A DNA stretch of 64,000 bases, from NCBI GenBank assembly GCA_905221605.1, contig CAJNDS010002709.1:125152-189151 (forward strand), written 5' to 3'. This document shows positions 55,084 to 64,000 of the stretch, piece after piece. Numbering within the stretch: the stretch's first letter is position 1; every line of letters begins with the position of its first letter. Position numbers and translations under genes: made by a program. Under the pieces are notes generated by a model. It was not told the DNA's origin. It did no database searches and was given only the letters and a program-made list of their open reading frames with translations. The DNA comes from Symbiodinium natans. Taxonomy: Eukaryota > Sar > Dinophyceae > Suessiales > Symbiodiniaceae.

Positions 55084-55154
55084 ATGAGGGTTTAGGGTTT
55101 AGGGGTTTAGGGGTTTAGGGTTTAGGGTTTAGGGTTTAGGGTTTAGGGTTCAGC
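55084..55154 (+). repeat. TTTAGGG array
   Basis: Directly precedes the satellite leader at 55146, as at 20097-20186. Confidence 0.9.
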
Positions 55155-55576
55155 ATCTGAGCATTTACTAGGCCAGCAGTGTGTGCAGGCAACGGAAAAA
55201 AACTCACCCGCCCAAAGAATCCCATAAGATTAAGAAATCAAAAGTTTTAATCAATTTCTGTTCAGACGCACCAAGAGGCCAAACAATCACACGGGTCAGA
55301 CGGGTCAAAACGCCAAATTCGTGCTGAACCATGGGGGGCCCTATGGGTCAGACGGGTCAAAACGCCAAATTCGTGCTGAACAATGGGGGGTCCAAACGGG
55401 TCAGACGGGTCAAAACGCCCAATTCGTGCTGAACAATGGGGGGCCAAATGGGCCAGACGGGTCAAAACGCCAAATTCATCCTGAACAATGGGGGGGCCAA
55501 ACGGGTCAGACGGGTCAAAACGCCAAATTCGTGCTGAACAATGGGGGTCTAAACGCCACATTCGTGTTTAACATTT
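55146..55576. repeat. Satellite module with about 55-bp tandem units
   Basis: Same leader as at 20189 (cccgcccaaagaatcccata), then about five copies of a unit containing gacgggtcaaaacgccaaat. Minus-strand readings repeat RFDPSDP. Confidence 0.88.
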
Positions 55577-55593
55577 AGGGTTTTTTGGCAGAG

Positions 55594-55722
55594 AGGTTTA
55601 GGGTTTAGGGTTTAGGGTTTAGGGGTTTAGGGGTTTAGGGGTTTAGGGTTTAGGGTTTAGGGTTTAGGGTTTAGGGTTTAGGGTTTAGGGTTTAGGGTTT
55701 AGGGTTTAGGGTTTAGGGTTCG
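55594..55722 (+). repeat. TTTAGGG array with GTTTAGGG variants
   Basis: About 17 units directly after the satellite module. Confidence 0.94.
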
Positions 55723-56027
55723 GGCGGTTCAAAATATGCGACGACCGCCCGGAGCCTGGCTCCAGCTTCGGGCTTAAGGATTTGAACGTCTCGGGGCATA
55801 GTTGAAGGATGACACTCCCTAAACCCTAAACCCCTGCCCGGGTTGGCGACTAACATAGGGTTTAGGGTTTAGGGTTTAGGGTTTCGGGTTTAGGGTTTAG
55901 GGTTTCGGGTTTAGGGTTTAGGGTTTAAGGTTTAGGGTTTAGGGTTTAGGGTTTTGGGTTTAGGGTTTAGGGTTCAGGGTTTAGGGTTTAGGGTGTAGGG
56001 TGTAGGGGTTGAAAGCATAATTCCCAA

Positions 56028-56070
56028 AACTATAACTCCTGCTTAAAACTACCCAATGAACCTCCAAGTA
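56028..56070. mobile_element. MITE family 2, end fragment
   Basis: Right end only (caatgaacctccaagta). Confidence 0.5.
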
Positions 56071-57034
56071 TGCATCAAGGGTTTAGGGCTTGAGGTTTTG
56101 GGTATTGGGTTTAGGGTTCTGGATTTAGGGTTTAGGGTTTTGGGCTTAGGGTTTAGGGCTCTAACTGCTAGTTGGTATGTTTGGGGATGACAGGTCTCCA
56201 GGAAACTACGGATTGGCACGTAGGGCAGCAGGCTAACACATGCTGAGCCGTGCTGCGGTTTAGGGTTCTAGGGCTTAAGGGTTTTCGGGTTGGTTTAGGG
56301 TTCAGGGTTCAGGGTTGAGGGTTTAGGGTTTAGGGTTTAGGGTTTCGGGTTTAGGGATTAGGGTTTAGGGTTTAAGGGTTAAGGGTTAAGGGTTAAGGGT
56401 TTAGGGTTTAGAGTGAGGGATCATCTTTTCTGAAGCAGTGCTGGAAGTAGGGGTGTCTCAATACAACTGTCCCATTGCTAGCTCCCTGTGCGTATCCTGT
56501 GCGTATCTGAAACGCCAGGAGTATCAACCCGCTATTGAGACGCACCCTTCGTAAGCGGGAGGGTTTAAATGGCGCTCGAGTGAGACGCACAAAACACACC
56601 GGCAGGCGGCAACGGTTCGGCTGACCTAAACCCCAAACCCCAAACCCCAAACCCTAAACCCTTAACCCTAAACCCTAAACCCTAAACCAGCCCTATGTAC
56701 CTCGACGAGCTCCCGAGAATCCCGTCGGCGCTACCTTCTCTTGGGAAGATAGGTCCCCTTCAACATCCCTTGTAGAGGGGGATCTGAGGTACCCTCTAGC
56801 TTCCCTATTCCGAAACCCCAAATCCCAAAGCTTTAAACCCTCAACCCCGAACTCTAAACCTAGCCAGACCCCCCCCCCCCCCCCCAACAAAAAAAAAAAA
56901 AAAATCGAAGCCTTGGGAACCCTCACTCCCCTAAACCCGAAGTCCTAAACCCTAAGCCCTAAACCCTAAGCCCTAAGCCCTAAGCCCTAAACCCTGAGCC
57001 CTAAACCCTAAACCCCAAACCCTAAACCCTAAAC

Positions 57035-57115
57035 TCCACCGACGTCTTCTTCAAAGCTGGCAGGTTGCTCCTGCTGATGCCGTGCCTTGAATTTGGCACC
57101 GGGGCTTTCGCCCAT
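57035..57115 (-). CDS. Candidate exon, unassigned
   Basis: Unique block reading MGESPGAKFKARHQQEQPAS and onwards in one frame; an internal CAAG|GCA acceptor would give ARHQQEQPASFEEDV. Lies between B's start and the exon at 60450; could belong to another gene. Confidence 0.33.
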
Positions 57116-57134
57116 TTCGCAGCAATCCAAGTGT

Positions 57135-57268
57135 GGGGTTTAGGGTTTAGGGTTTAGGGTGTAGGGTGTAGGGTTTAGGGTTTAGGGTTTAGGGTTTAGG
57201 GTTTAGGGTTTAGGGTTTAGGGTTTAGGGTTTAGGGTTTAGGGTTTAGGGTTTAGGGTTTAGGGTGTA
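57135..57268 (+). repeat. TTTAGGG array, about 18 units
   Basis: Near-perfect, with two TGTAGGG variant pairs. Confidence 0.94.
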
Positions 57269-57554
57269 GGGTCTTGGGGCCTTGGGCTCGGGGGGGCTTC
57301 ATGGGTTCCATTTGGGGGGAGGTTCAGGGTTCAGGGCTTAGGGATTTTGGGTTGCAAGGTTTAGGGTTTGAGGTTTGGGGTCTAGGGCTCAGGGTTCAGG
57401 GTTCAGGGCTCAGGGTTCAGGGTTTGGGGTTCATGGTTCAGGGTTCAGGGTTTAGGGTTTAGGGTTAGGGTTTAGGGTTTAGGGTTTAGGGTTTAGGGTT
57501 CAGGGTTCAGGGTTTACGGTTTAGGGTTTGCCCCCCACTACATCCATGCTGGCC

Positions 57555-57615
57555 TGCGAACTCCTCTGGAGAGTTAGCCTCCGGGAACCACGCGAGGGCA
57601 GCGTTCAGCTTGAAA
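57555..57615 (-). CDS. Candidate exon, unassigned
   Basis: Unique block between telomeric arrays with a short reading FKLNAALAWFPE before a GC-type donor (GAG|GCTAAC). The acceptor is CAAG|C, not AG|G. Weak. Confidence 0.25.
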
Positions 57616-59750
57616 TCCGAAGCCCTAAGCCTCAGCACCATCTCCCAAGCCCTTATCAACTCTTAACCCTAAACCCTAAACCCTAAACCCTAAACCCCAA
57701 ACCGTAAACCCTAAACCCTAAACCCTAAACCCCTAACCTTAAGTAAAATCCTAAACTCTCAAACGCTGAACTCCTAAACTTTAAAGCTGAAAGCCGGAGC
57801 CTTCCCTAAACCCCAGCAAGCTTAACCTCGAGGAAGCCAAAAGCTTACGAATTTCGTGAATCCAAAGGGCAGGGGGGGGAGGGGGCTTTTCAGGGTCAGA
57901 GTGCAGGGTTAGGTTGAGGATTGAGGGTTTATGGGCTATTCTAGGGTTGAGGGCCTGAGGGTTTGAGGGGATTGGGATTCTCGGGGCTGTAGCGGCTTCA
58001 GGACATATATATAAAAAAAAAACAGGGTTTTGGGGTGCTGTGACCTCAGGTAAATGTTCAGGGCTTCAGCGCAATAAGCGCTTTAGGGTTTAGGTGTAGG
58101 ATTTTGGGTTTAGGGTTCAGGGCTTGTAGGACTTGATCGTGAAGATTTCCGAAATCCCTGACCCTACAGCGAAAGGAAAGAGGCTTTGAGAACACGGCCC
58201 TCATTGGGATGGTGAGACGCAGAGGGCGGCAGAGTGTTTGCGCAAGACGCTCTCGGGGGGTTTGCGCAACCGCGGCTCAACTCGAAACCCTCAAACCCTG
58301 CACTTGACATATAGAACTGCACATGGCAACATAACTTTAGGTTCCTTCCCTTGTGTTGGGGGGGGGAAGGGTGGGGGGGCAAGTGAGGGGACCAGAAGAG
58401 TCCGAGGGCAGGCTCAGGTTCACATGGAAAGGGAGCATTTGGGGTTTAGGGTTTAGGGTTTCGGGTTTAGGGTTTCGGGTTTAGGGTTTCGGGTTTAGGG
58501 TTTCGGGTTGATAAGGGAGCGTTTGGGCCGTGCAACACCGGGGCACAGCGTCATTCAGCCATGGGGGCTTCCAAAAGTGTTCAGCTTGGCCGGTTCTAGG
58601 CATAACCTGTCACTCCCTATAAACTAGTAGGTTGCAACCCCCGAAAGATAGTGTATGTATGACATCTAAACCCTAAACCCTAAACCCTAACCCCTAACCC
58701 TAAATCCCAAACCCTAAACCCTAAACCCTAAACCAACCTAGTAGGTAGATGAGCCCCAGGAAGCGTTTCAACCCCAGTTTCCAGCTTTCCAGAATCCTCT
58801 CTGCTGGCAAAGGTGGCTCACTCCGCTGGTGCCGATGCCTGGAGGCTGGATCATGGTAACCTAAACCCTAACCCCTAAACCCTAAACCCTAAACCCTAAA
58901 CCCTAAACCCTAAACCCTAAACCCTGATTGAGCTTAAGTAACCTGAAAAACGTAAAATGTTAGCCCACTTTGACAGAGGAGGAGGCTAAGGCTTGAGGGT
59001 TTCGGGTTTAGGGTCAGGTGTTCGGCAGGGTATAGGGTGTAAGCTTTTGGAGTTTCAGAGATCCAATGTCAATGTCAGGTTGGAAGATCCACGACAGTCG
59101 GCCTGCACAGACTGCAGAGACCTAGGGCCTAGGGCGTTAAGGGATCCCGGTGCCAGGCTCAGGCTACTTCCGAGAGAACATCCTCATCCCCTGGAAACAT
59201 CCCCCAGACAACCCCAAAGCCCTGAGCCCAAGCTCTCGAATCTGCATTCGTCTGTACATGTTCACGGTGTACTTGCCGTGTTTCGTGTTGCTGCTTGCGC
59301 TATGTGTTGAGCCTTGAGCGTACTTCCAAGCAGATGTACATTCATCACACTAGCTGCCTGGCCTACATCAGCTCTGCACGGCAGCGTGAGTTTCAAGCCG
59401 GGACTTTCTTTGTCTTGCGTGCAAAGAAACCGCATGCGCGTGAGCTATGGGGATTTGGCCCGGGGAACTGTTCGCTCCATGCGTACTTTATTCCCAAACT
59501 ACTGGTTGGCTCTCACCAGCAAGCCCCTCAACCCTAAACCCTGAACCCTAAACCCTGAACCCTGAAACCCTAACCCTAAACCCTAAAACCTCAAAAACCC
59601 TAAACCCTAAACAAAAAAAAACCTAAACCCTAAACCCTAAACCTAGGGGTCCTTGGATAGGGGCAGCCGGACCTGTGCTGGCGGGCGCCGTACGGGCGCC
59701 GTGGCCACAGCGCCCGCGGCGCGAAGTGAGGAGGACCTTTTGGGTTTAAG

Positions 59751-59797
59751 TAGGGTTTAGGATTTAGGGTTTAGGGTTTAGGGTTTAGGGTTTAGGG
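59751..59797 (+). repeat. TTTAGGG array flanked by a 26-bp duplication
   Basis: Flanks 59725-59750 and 59798-59823 (agtgaggagg...) match at 25 of 26 positions. Confidence 0.85.
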
Positions 59798-60248
59798 AGT
59801 GAGGAGGGCCTTTTGGGTTTAAGGGCCCAAGGCGGCTTAGGGTGTAGGGTTTAGGATTTAGGGTTTAGGGTTTCGGGTTTCGGGTTTAGGGTTTAGGGTC
59901 TAGGGTTTAGGGTTTAGGGTTTAGGGTTTAGGGTTTAGGGTTTAGGGCTATAGGAATCTAGGGAAGCGCGGAGTCCCAGTCGCAAACTCGAAAGCGGGAA
60001 AACTAGGACCCTCGCCTGTGGGGGCGTCAGGGTTCAGGATTTTGGGGCTTAGGGTTTCGGGTTTAGGGTTTAGGGTTTAGGGTTTAGGGTTTAGGGTTTA
60101 GGGCCTCAGGGCGTTTAAGGTCGAGGGCACAACAGGGATTTTGTTTGTCCTTGGCCCTAAACAACCACCCTGAAGTCTGAATCCCCTGAGGCCGAAACCC
60201 CAACCCTACATCTTAAATCCTATTCAGCGTTTCGGGTTTGGGGTTTCG

Positions 60249-60352
60249 GGTTTAGGGTTTGGGGTTTAGGGTTTAGGGTTTAGGGTTTAGGGTTTAGGGT
60301 TTAGGGTTTAGGGTTTAGGGTTTAGGGTTTAGGGTTTAGGGTTTAGGGTTAG
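60249..60352 (+). repeat. TTTAGGG array, about 15 units
   Basis: Ends in GTTTAGGG variants, about 60 bp from the exon candidate at 60450. Confidence 0.94.
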
Positions 60353-60449
60353 CGGTTTAGGGGTTTAGGGGTTTAGGGGTTTAGGGGTTTAGGCCTTTAA
60401 AACCCTACGACAAACCCTCTCAGATGAATGCCGCACCGCGGGGCTGGGC

Positions 60450-60497
60450 AAGCCGGGTCTGCGAGGCGCGCAGGGCCACGCTGCTGTTGGCCAGATC
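60450..60497 (-). CDS. Isolated coiled-coil-type exon (possible third gene copy or neighbour)
   Basis: GAGAG|GAT acceptor, DLANSSVALRASQTRL, GC donor (|GCCCAG): the same architecture as gene A/B exons, and it loosely resembles gene B exon 21. Suggests another micro-exon gene ending or running upstream of gene B. Confidence 0.5.
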
Positions 60498-61181
60498 CTC
60501 TCTGAGCCATTTCAGGGTCTAGGGTTTAGGGTTTAGGGTTTAGGGTTTAGGGTTTAGGGTTTAGGGTTGAGGGTTTAGGGTTTAGGGTTGAGGGTTTAGG
60601 GTTTTGTCTAGGGTTTGGGGTTGAGGGTTTTGGGAGGTCTAGGGTTTAGGGGGTTAGTGTTTGGGGTTGAGGGTTGAAGTTTAGGGTTTAGGGTTGAGGG
60701 TTTAGGGTTTCGGGGTTTAGAAATTTTGTCAGGGCTAGGGGTTTAGGGTTCAGCCCAAAACCCTTGGAGTGCGACAGGGGCTTAGGCTTTCGCTTCTGAG
60801 GGTGGAAGTTTCGGGTGTAGAGTTTCAGGGCTTTTGGGGCAGGGTTTGGCGATTGGGCACTAAAAATCCCGAGTCCACCCCCAAAACATCGTCCGGAGCG
60901 TTCCCAAAGATTGTGCCGGTCATGGCGCGGTGGTGATGTCGCCTGAATGGACGAAGTCGTCTGGTTGCCCGTCAGCTTTATCAACCCCAAGACCTTGAAC
61001 TAAACACGAAGATGCGGACCCGCAACGAGTTGTTTTGGGAGCCAAGACAGGGCACTTCTGGTTTAGGTTAGCGCTTGGGGCTTGGGGGCTTCAGGTTTGG
61101 AGGCTCTTGCTTGCAGGCTGAGCCCGGCCCCCTGTTCCAAACGTTATAGCGGAGGGTAGGCGGGGTCACCTGCTTCCCAGA

Positions 61182-61291
61182 GACTCCGATACACCTTAAC
61201 TAAGGAATAGTTCTTAAACCAGAGCCAAGGAACCCCGTTGTACTTTAAGGAACATTCCTTAGTTAAGGGGGTATTGGAGTCCCGGGGTTTC
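61182..61291. mobile_element. MITE family 4 copy
   Basis: Longer inverted ends (gactccgatacaccttaact / agttaagggggtattggagt), enclosing about 30 bp. Confidence 0.7.
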
Positions 61292-62618
61292 GCGAAACGG
61301 ATCGACTGTGATCTTGTGCGCCCGGGTGAGCCCGATTCACTTCCTGCGCGCTCCCGAAGGCAAACGAAGGGTAATATATAAATTCTAATATACAATACCT
61401 AATATAGAATATATAATGTATAATATATTAAATATCATATATCATATATCACACATCACAGAAAGTACATACAATATATAGCACATAGTACATAGTGTAT
61501 AGTATTCAGCATATAGCATATAGCATATAGCATATAGTATATAGTATATAGTATATAGTATATAGTATATACTATATACTATATACTATATACTATATAG
61601 CATATAGTATATAGTAATAGTATACAGTATGTGAAGTCGACCAGCACTGGACTTGCACTAAGCCAATGCAATCACAGCCCGGTCACGCTGTTTTACGACT
61701 TCGTGAGTCCAAGCACTTGTGCAGCTACGCCTGAGTGCGTCCGGTCGGACCGCACAGCAACCTAGGAGCTACTGTACGACTCTACCGTGCTCAAAGGCAC
61801 AAGCTCGGTACTTGAGCCAAAATATTGGCATTGATACGAATTGCAAATCTACACATGCAAAGGAAAACTACAGTACTGGTTCTGGCAGCTCTGCACATGG
61901 AACGTGCGTGCTTAGACCTGCTCACATTCGCCCCTCAGCCGAGGCTTCCAGCTCATCTCGAGATCGGAGTGCAGCAGGCACTCGCGCTGAACACAGAAAG
62001 GGAAGGGCGAGGGTGTCGCGTGCGACCATGGTGGTCCGCACATCATGAGCATTGGCATGCGGCAGGGACGCTAGCCCGCACCACCACAACGAACGCACGA
62101 CGACAGCAACCCTCAGCAGCCCTTAACCACCCTTTCCCAGGAGGTCCTCACCCTTTTGCTGGTGGGCGAGGCTCTTGAATCCTCGAGCTGGTCTCTAGCT
62201 GCCAGTACGCAGACTAGGGTACAAACTATGGTACACTGTACACTTCCGGTCCTAAGCTACGGCTACGGCTACTCACCTATCTGGAACTACCCTACGGGCT
62301 ACCGGACTCAGCGAGAGCCGCGCACATGGCTTGTGCCGCAGGCAATGCAGCTCACACGCGCTTCGGCGAGCGCATTGCCGCGACCAGGACACGGTCCGCA
62401 GCACCTGCAAAAGAGCACCCTCAGCACGAGGGGCCACAGGCAGGGCGGAGGAGAAAGGTGCGGGGAATGCAAAATGGGCAGGTTTCCAACCTGCCGCGGC
62501 TTTTCGCCCGCAGTCAAGCAAAAGAAAATGCAAAAGGTTGGCGAAGCAACGTGCCGTGCTGCAACGCCTGCTCTGATAATGCGTGGATGCATACCACGCC
62601 GCGCCGACTGGCCGCAGC
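61292..62618. other. Array-free flank beside the PLD-like gene
   Basis: AT microsatellite (61380-61632), then about 1 kb of GC-rich unique sequence. Open readings up to 217 codons on both strands have no recognisable domain and conflict with one another. A perfect hairpin ggcaggtttccaacctgcc lies at about 62480-62498. No gene called. Confidence 0.4.
61380..61632. repeat. AT-rich TATAG-type microsatellite
   Basis: Units such as atatagt and atagcat; contains self-complementary tatagtatatac tracts that could extrude. Confidence 0.93.
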
Positions 62619-63087
62619 CTACTCGATACCCTGTGGAGCAGTGTTGGGGGCACGAGTGGCGTTGCCAGCAACGTTGGAGCTACTGGCTCGCTCCAACTGA
62701 GGGCGCCTTGCGACCGCCTCATCGAGGGAGAATGCCTCAGCCGACACCCTCTGGAAATCCTCGATGTAGGACTGCGCGACCGGGTGCGTCTTGGCGACCT
62801 CAAGCCTAAGCCCTGCCTCCGCATTGGCTTTGCTGCTTGTGGTAAAATTGAGGCTCCCAATCAGCACCACCGCGCCATCAGGCCGCAGTAGGCAAAGGGC
62901 CTTGGCATGGTGAAGCCCTTGGATACCGGTACCTACTTTAGCCCCGCGGCCGTCGCGAGCATAGGCGTCGCGCACGGATGTGCCGCAACCCACCTTCACC
63001 TCGGCGCCTGCAGCCGCCAAGCGTTTCAACGCTTGCCACTGCAGTTTGGTGCGGTGGCATTGTCCCATGTCGGCGACAATCCGAACC
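62619..63087 (-). pseudogene. PLD-like catalytic half, in a different frame from its N-terminal half
   Basis: After the frame change the reading gives QCHRTKLQWQALKRLAAAGA, then a GTSVRDAY block and a phospholipase-D-type motif HHAKALCLLRPD...GSLNFTTSSKAN (H-x-K then GS-x-N). It ends at the stop at 62619. The family includes nucleases and phosphodiesterases that use paired HKD motifs; only one is visible, so dimerisation would be expected. The join (GACGCAG|GTTCGG, near 63087) shows no intron, so a frameshift mutation or sequence error is likely. If real, this copy is broken. Confidence 0.6.
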
Positions 63088-63999
63088 TGCGTCCTTGCTA
63101 AGCGACGCTTCGATTGCCTCGATGCAGGATGGGCAATCTAAGCTGTACGCCCGGATGTAGATCACATCCTCTGCTGCTCCAGACCCAAGCAGCGTTTGGG
63201 CGGCCTGAACGTATGGCCCGCCCGCAAGGAATTCCGCTTCTTTGACTGGAGAACTCCTAGCGGGGACTGGGCCCTTGTTCCTCCGGCTGGGTGTGCGCGC
63301 CACAGTGGCAGTGGCGGCACGTTGCACGAAGCCGGACTGTGCGTGGGCTGCGCTCGCTCCATCTGCTGGGGCCGCGGCCAGGTCACGACCCGCGAGCCCC
63401 TGAAAGCAGGAGAGCCCGCGGCTCTTGGCCGCAAGTTGGGAGAAGCATCCTTCACTGTTCCCCAAACCCAACACAACCTTACCCTTAGCTAGGGCTTCGG
63501 AGGCGGTACTCCGAATGGAGTCTGTGAGCGCAGAACCCGCGCCTCGCTGGGCCGCGTGCAAAAACCCTAGGGATCGAGCGGTGTCCATTGCGGCATCGCA
63601 GTGCCCGCAACGTCCCTCTGCTAGGTAAGCACGACAGCCACAGGCAGCTGTCTCCTCCTTGAGGTGCACCCAAACTTTATGGGTCACCCCTTTCTTAGTG
63701 CTCGCGACCTCAAACGTCGCTTCAGAGCCAAGGAGTTGAGACAGCCGCGCCTCAGGGGCCGCGGTGTTGCCATGTCGCAGATGCGCAATGCGATTGGCAA
63801 CGGCACGACTCACGTACCACAGAACAGCGCTGCACAAGATCACTACTACCAGAGTGATGGCTGTTCCGGCGACCCACACGGTCCGCCTGGCCCCATGACC
63901 GATTTCCTCGACAACGTCGGCCGAAATTGTTGCAACCGCGTGCATGGAGTCCTCGACAACATGCACAGCCCCGCGGTGCAACTGCAAGGCAATCGGCGC
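63088..63999 (-). CDS. SWIM zinc-motif membrane protein, 5' end off the window (N-terminal part of a PLD-like gene)
   Basis: Open frame entering from the right edge. Features in order from the visible start: a hydrophobic segment (around TAITLVVVILCSAVLWYVS, codons ~44-64), a basic stretch, then a SWIM-type motif CGC-x8-CGH (codons ~120-133, followed by CDAAMDTA), an Ala/Ser-rich linker, and the beginning of a PLD-like domain (YIRAYSLDCPSCIEAIEASL). The reading continues after a one-base frame change at about 63087 in the next entry. SWIM motifs bind zinc and usually contact nucleic acid or protein; the membrane segment suggests anchoring. No telomeric repeat interrupts it and no intron is evident. 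Confidence 0.6.
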
Positions 64000-64000
64000 C

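Larger units (their letters stand above)
54894..60449. other. Repeat-rich region upstream of gene B
   Basis: Telomeric arrays of both orientations, a satellite (55291-55566), MITE remnants and short unique blocks. The 59040-59520 unique block has open readings but no recognisable protein or AG|G-flanked exons. No gene is called besides the weak exon candidates. Confidence 0.45.

Noticed and set aside
55262-55561. Reading with RFDPSDP repeats
   Set aside because: Comes from the 55-bp satellite unit; unit variation shows no codon bias.
58993-59544. Plus-strand gene at 59.0-59.5 kb
   Set aside because: Several open frames overlap, none has a recognisable domain or exon-type boundaries.
62156-62860. 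Overlapping 217-codon plus and 195-codon minus readings
   Set aside because: GC-rich DNA gives long open frames on both strands; no domain, and both conflict with the PLD-like reading at their right end.

Overview
This is nuclear DNA from a eukaryote, and the splicing pattern points to a dinoflagellate. Short exons can be recognised by homology between two tandem gene copies. Their introns almost always end in AG|G and begin with GT, GC or GA. Plant/alga-type telomeric repeats (TTTAGGG / CCCTAAA) are scattered in both orientations from position 1 to about 60.7 kb. No stretch looks like a chromosome end, because arrays of both orientations alternate with unique sequence every few hundred bases.

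Main reading: the window is dominated by two head-to-tail genes on the minus strand that encode closely related, mainly alpha-helical (coiled-coil-like) proteins. Gene B runs from an ATG at 54815 to a stop at 15758 in about 36-40 micro-exons of 15-78 nt. Gene A starts at 13128, and its first 13 exons reach 737 before it leaves the window. All 13 exons shared by A and B have identical lengths and phases. The encoded residues differ at only three of about 215 positions, while silent differences are common, so both copies appear to be under purifying selection. I do not recognise the protein family. About 95% of each gene is intron, and the introns hold the telomere-like arrays, small inverted-repeat elements (MITE-like), minisatellites and microsatellites.

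A full-length non-LTR retrotransposon (34611-43181, minus strand) sits inside an intron of gene B. It has a perfect 13-bp target-site duplication and a short poly(A) tail. ORF1 carries one in-frame TAG. ORF2 is open and has the unusual domain order endonuclease - RNase H - reverse transcriptase.

The telomere-like arrays behave as insertions. At least six are flanked by direct duplications of 11-26 bp of unique sequence. In one case (27954-28128) the 16-bp duplication spans an AG|GT site, so splicing out the array restores an uninterrupted codon series. This looks like an intron created by insertion of a telomeric array.

Right end: 55-61 kb is a mixture of arrays, satellites and MITEs with isolated exon-like pieces, the best at 60450-60497. 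From about 61.6 kb the telomeric repeats stop. A 5'-truncated minus-strand gene (62619-63999) encodes a membrane segment, a SWIM-type zinc motif and a phospholipase-D-like domain, broken by one frameshift.
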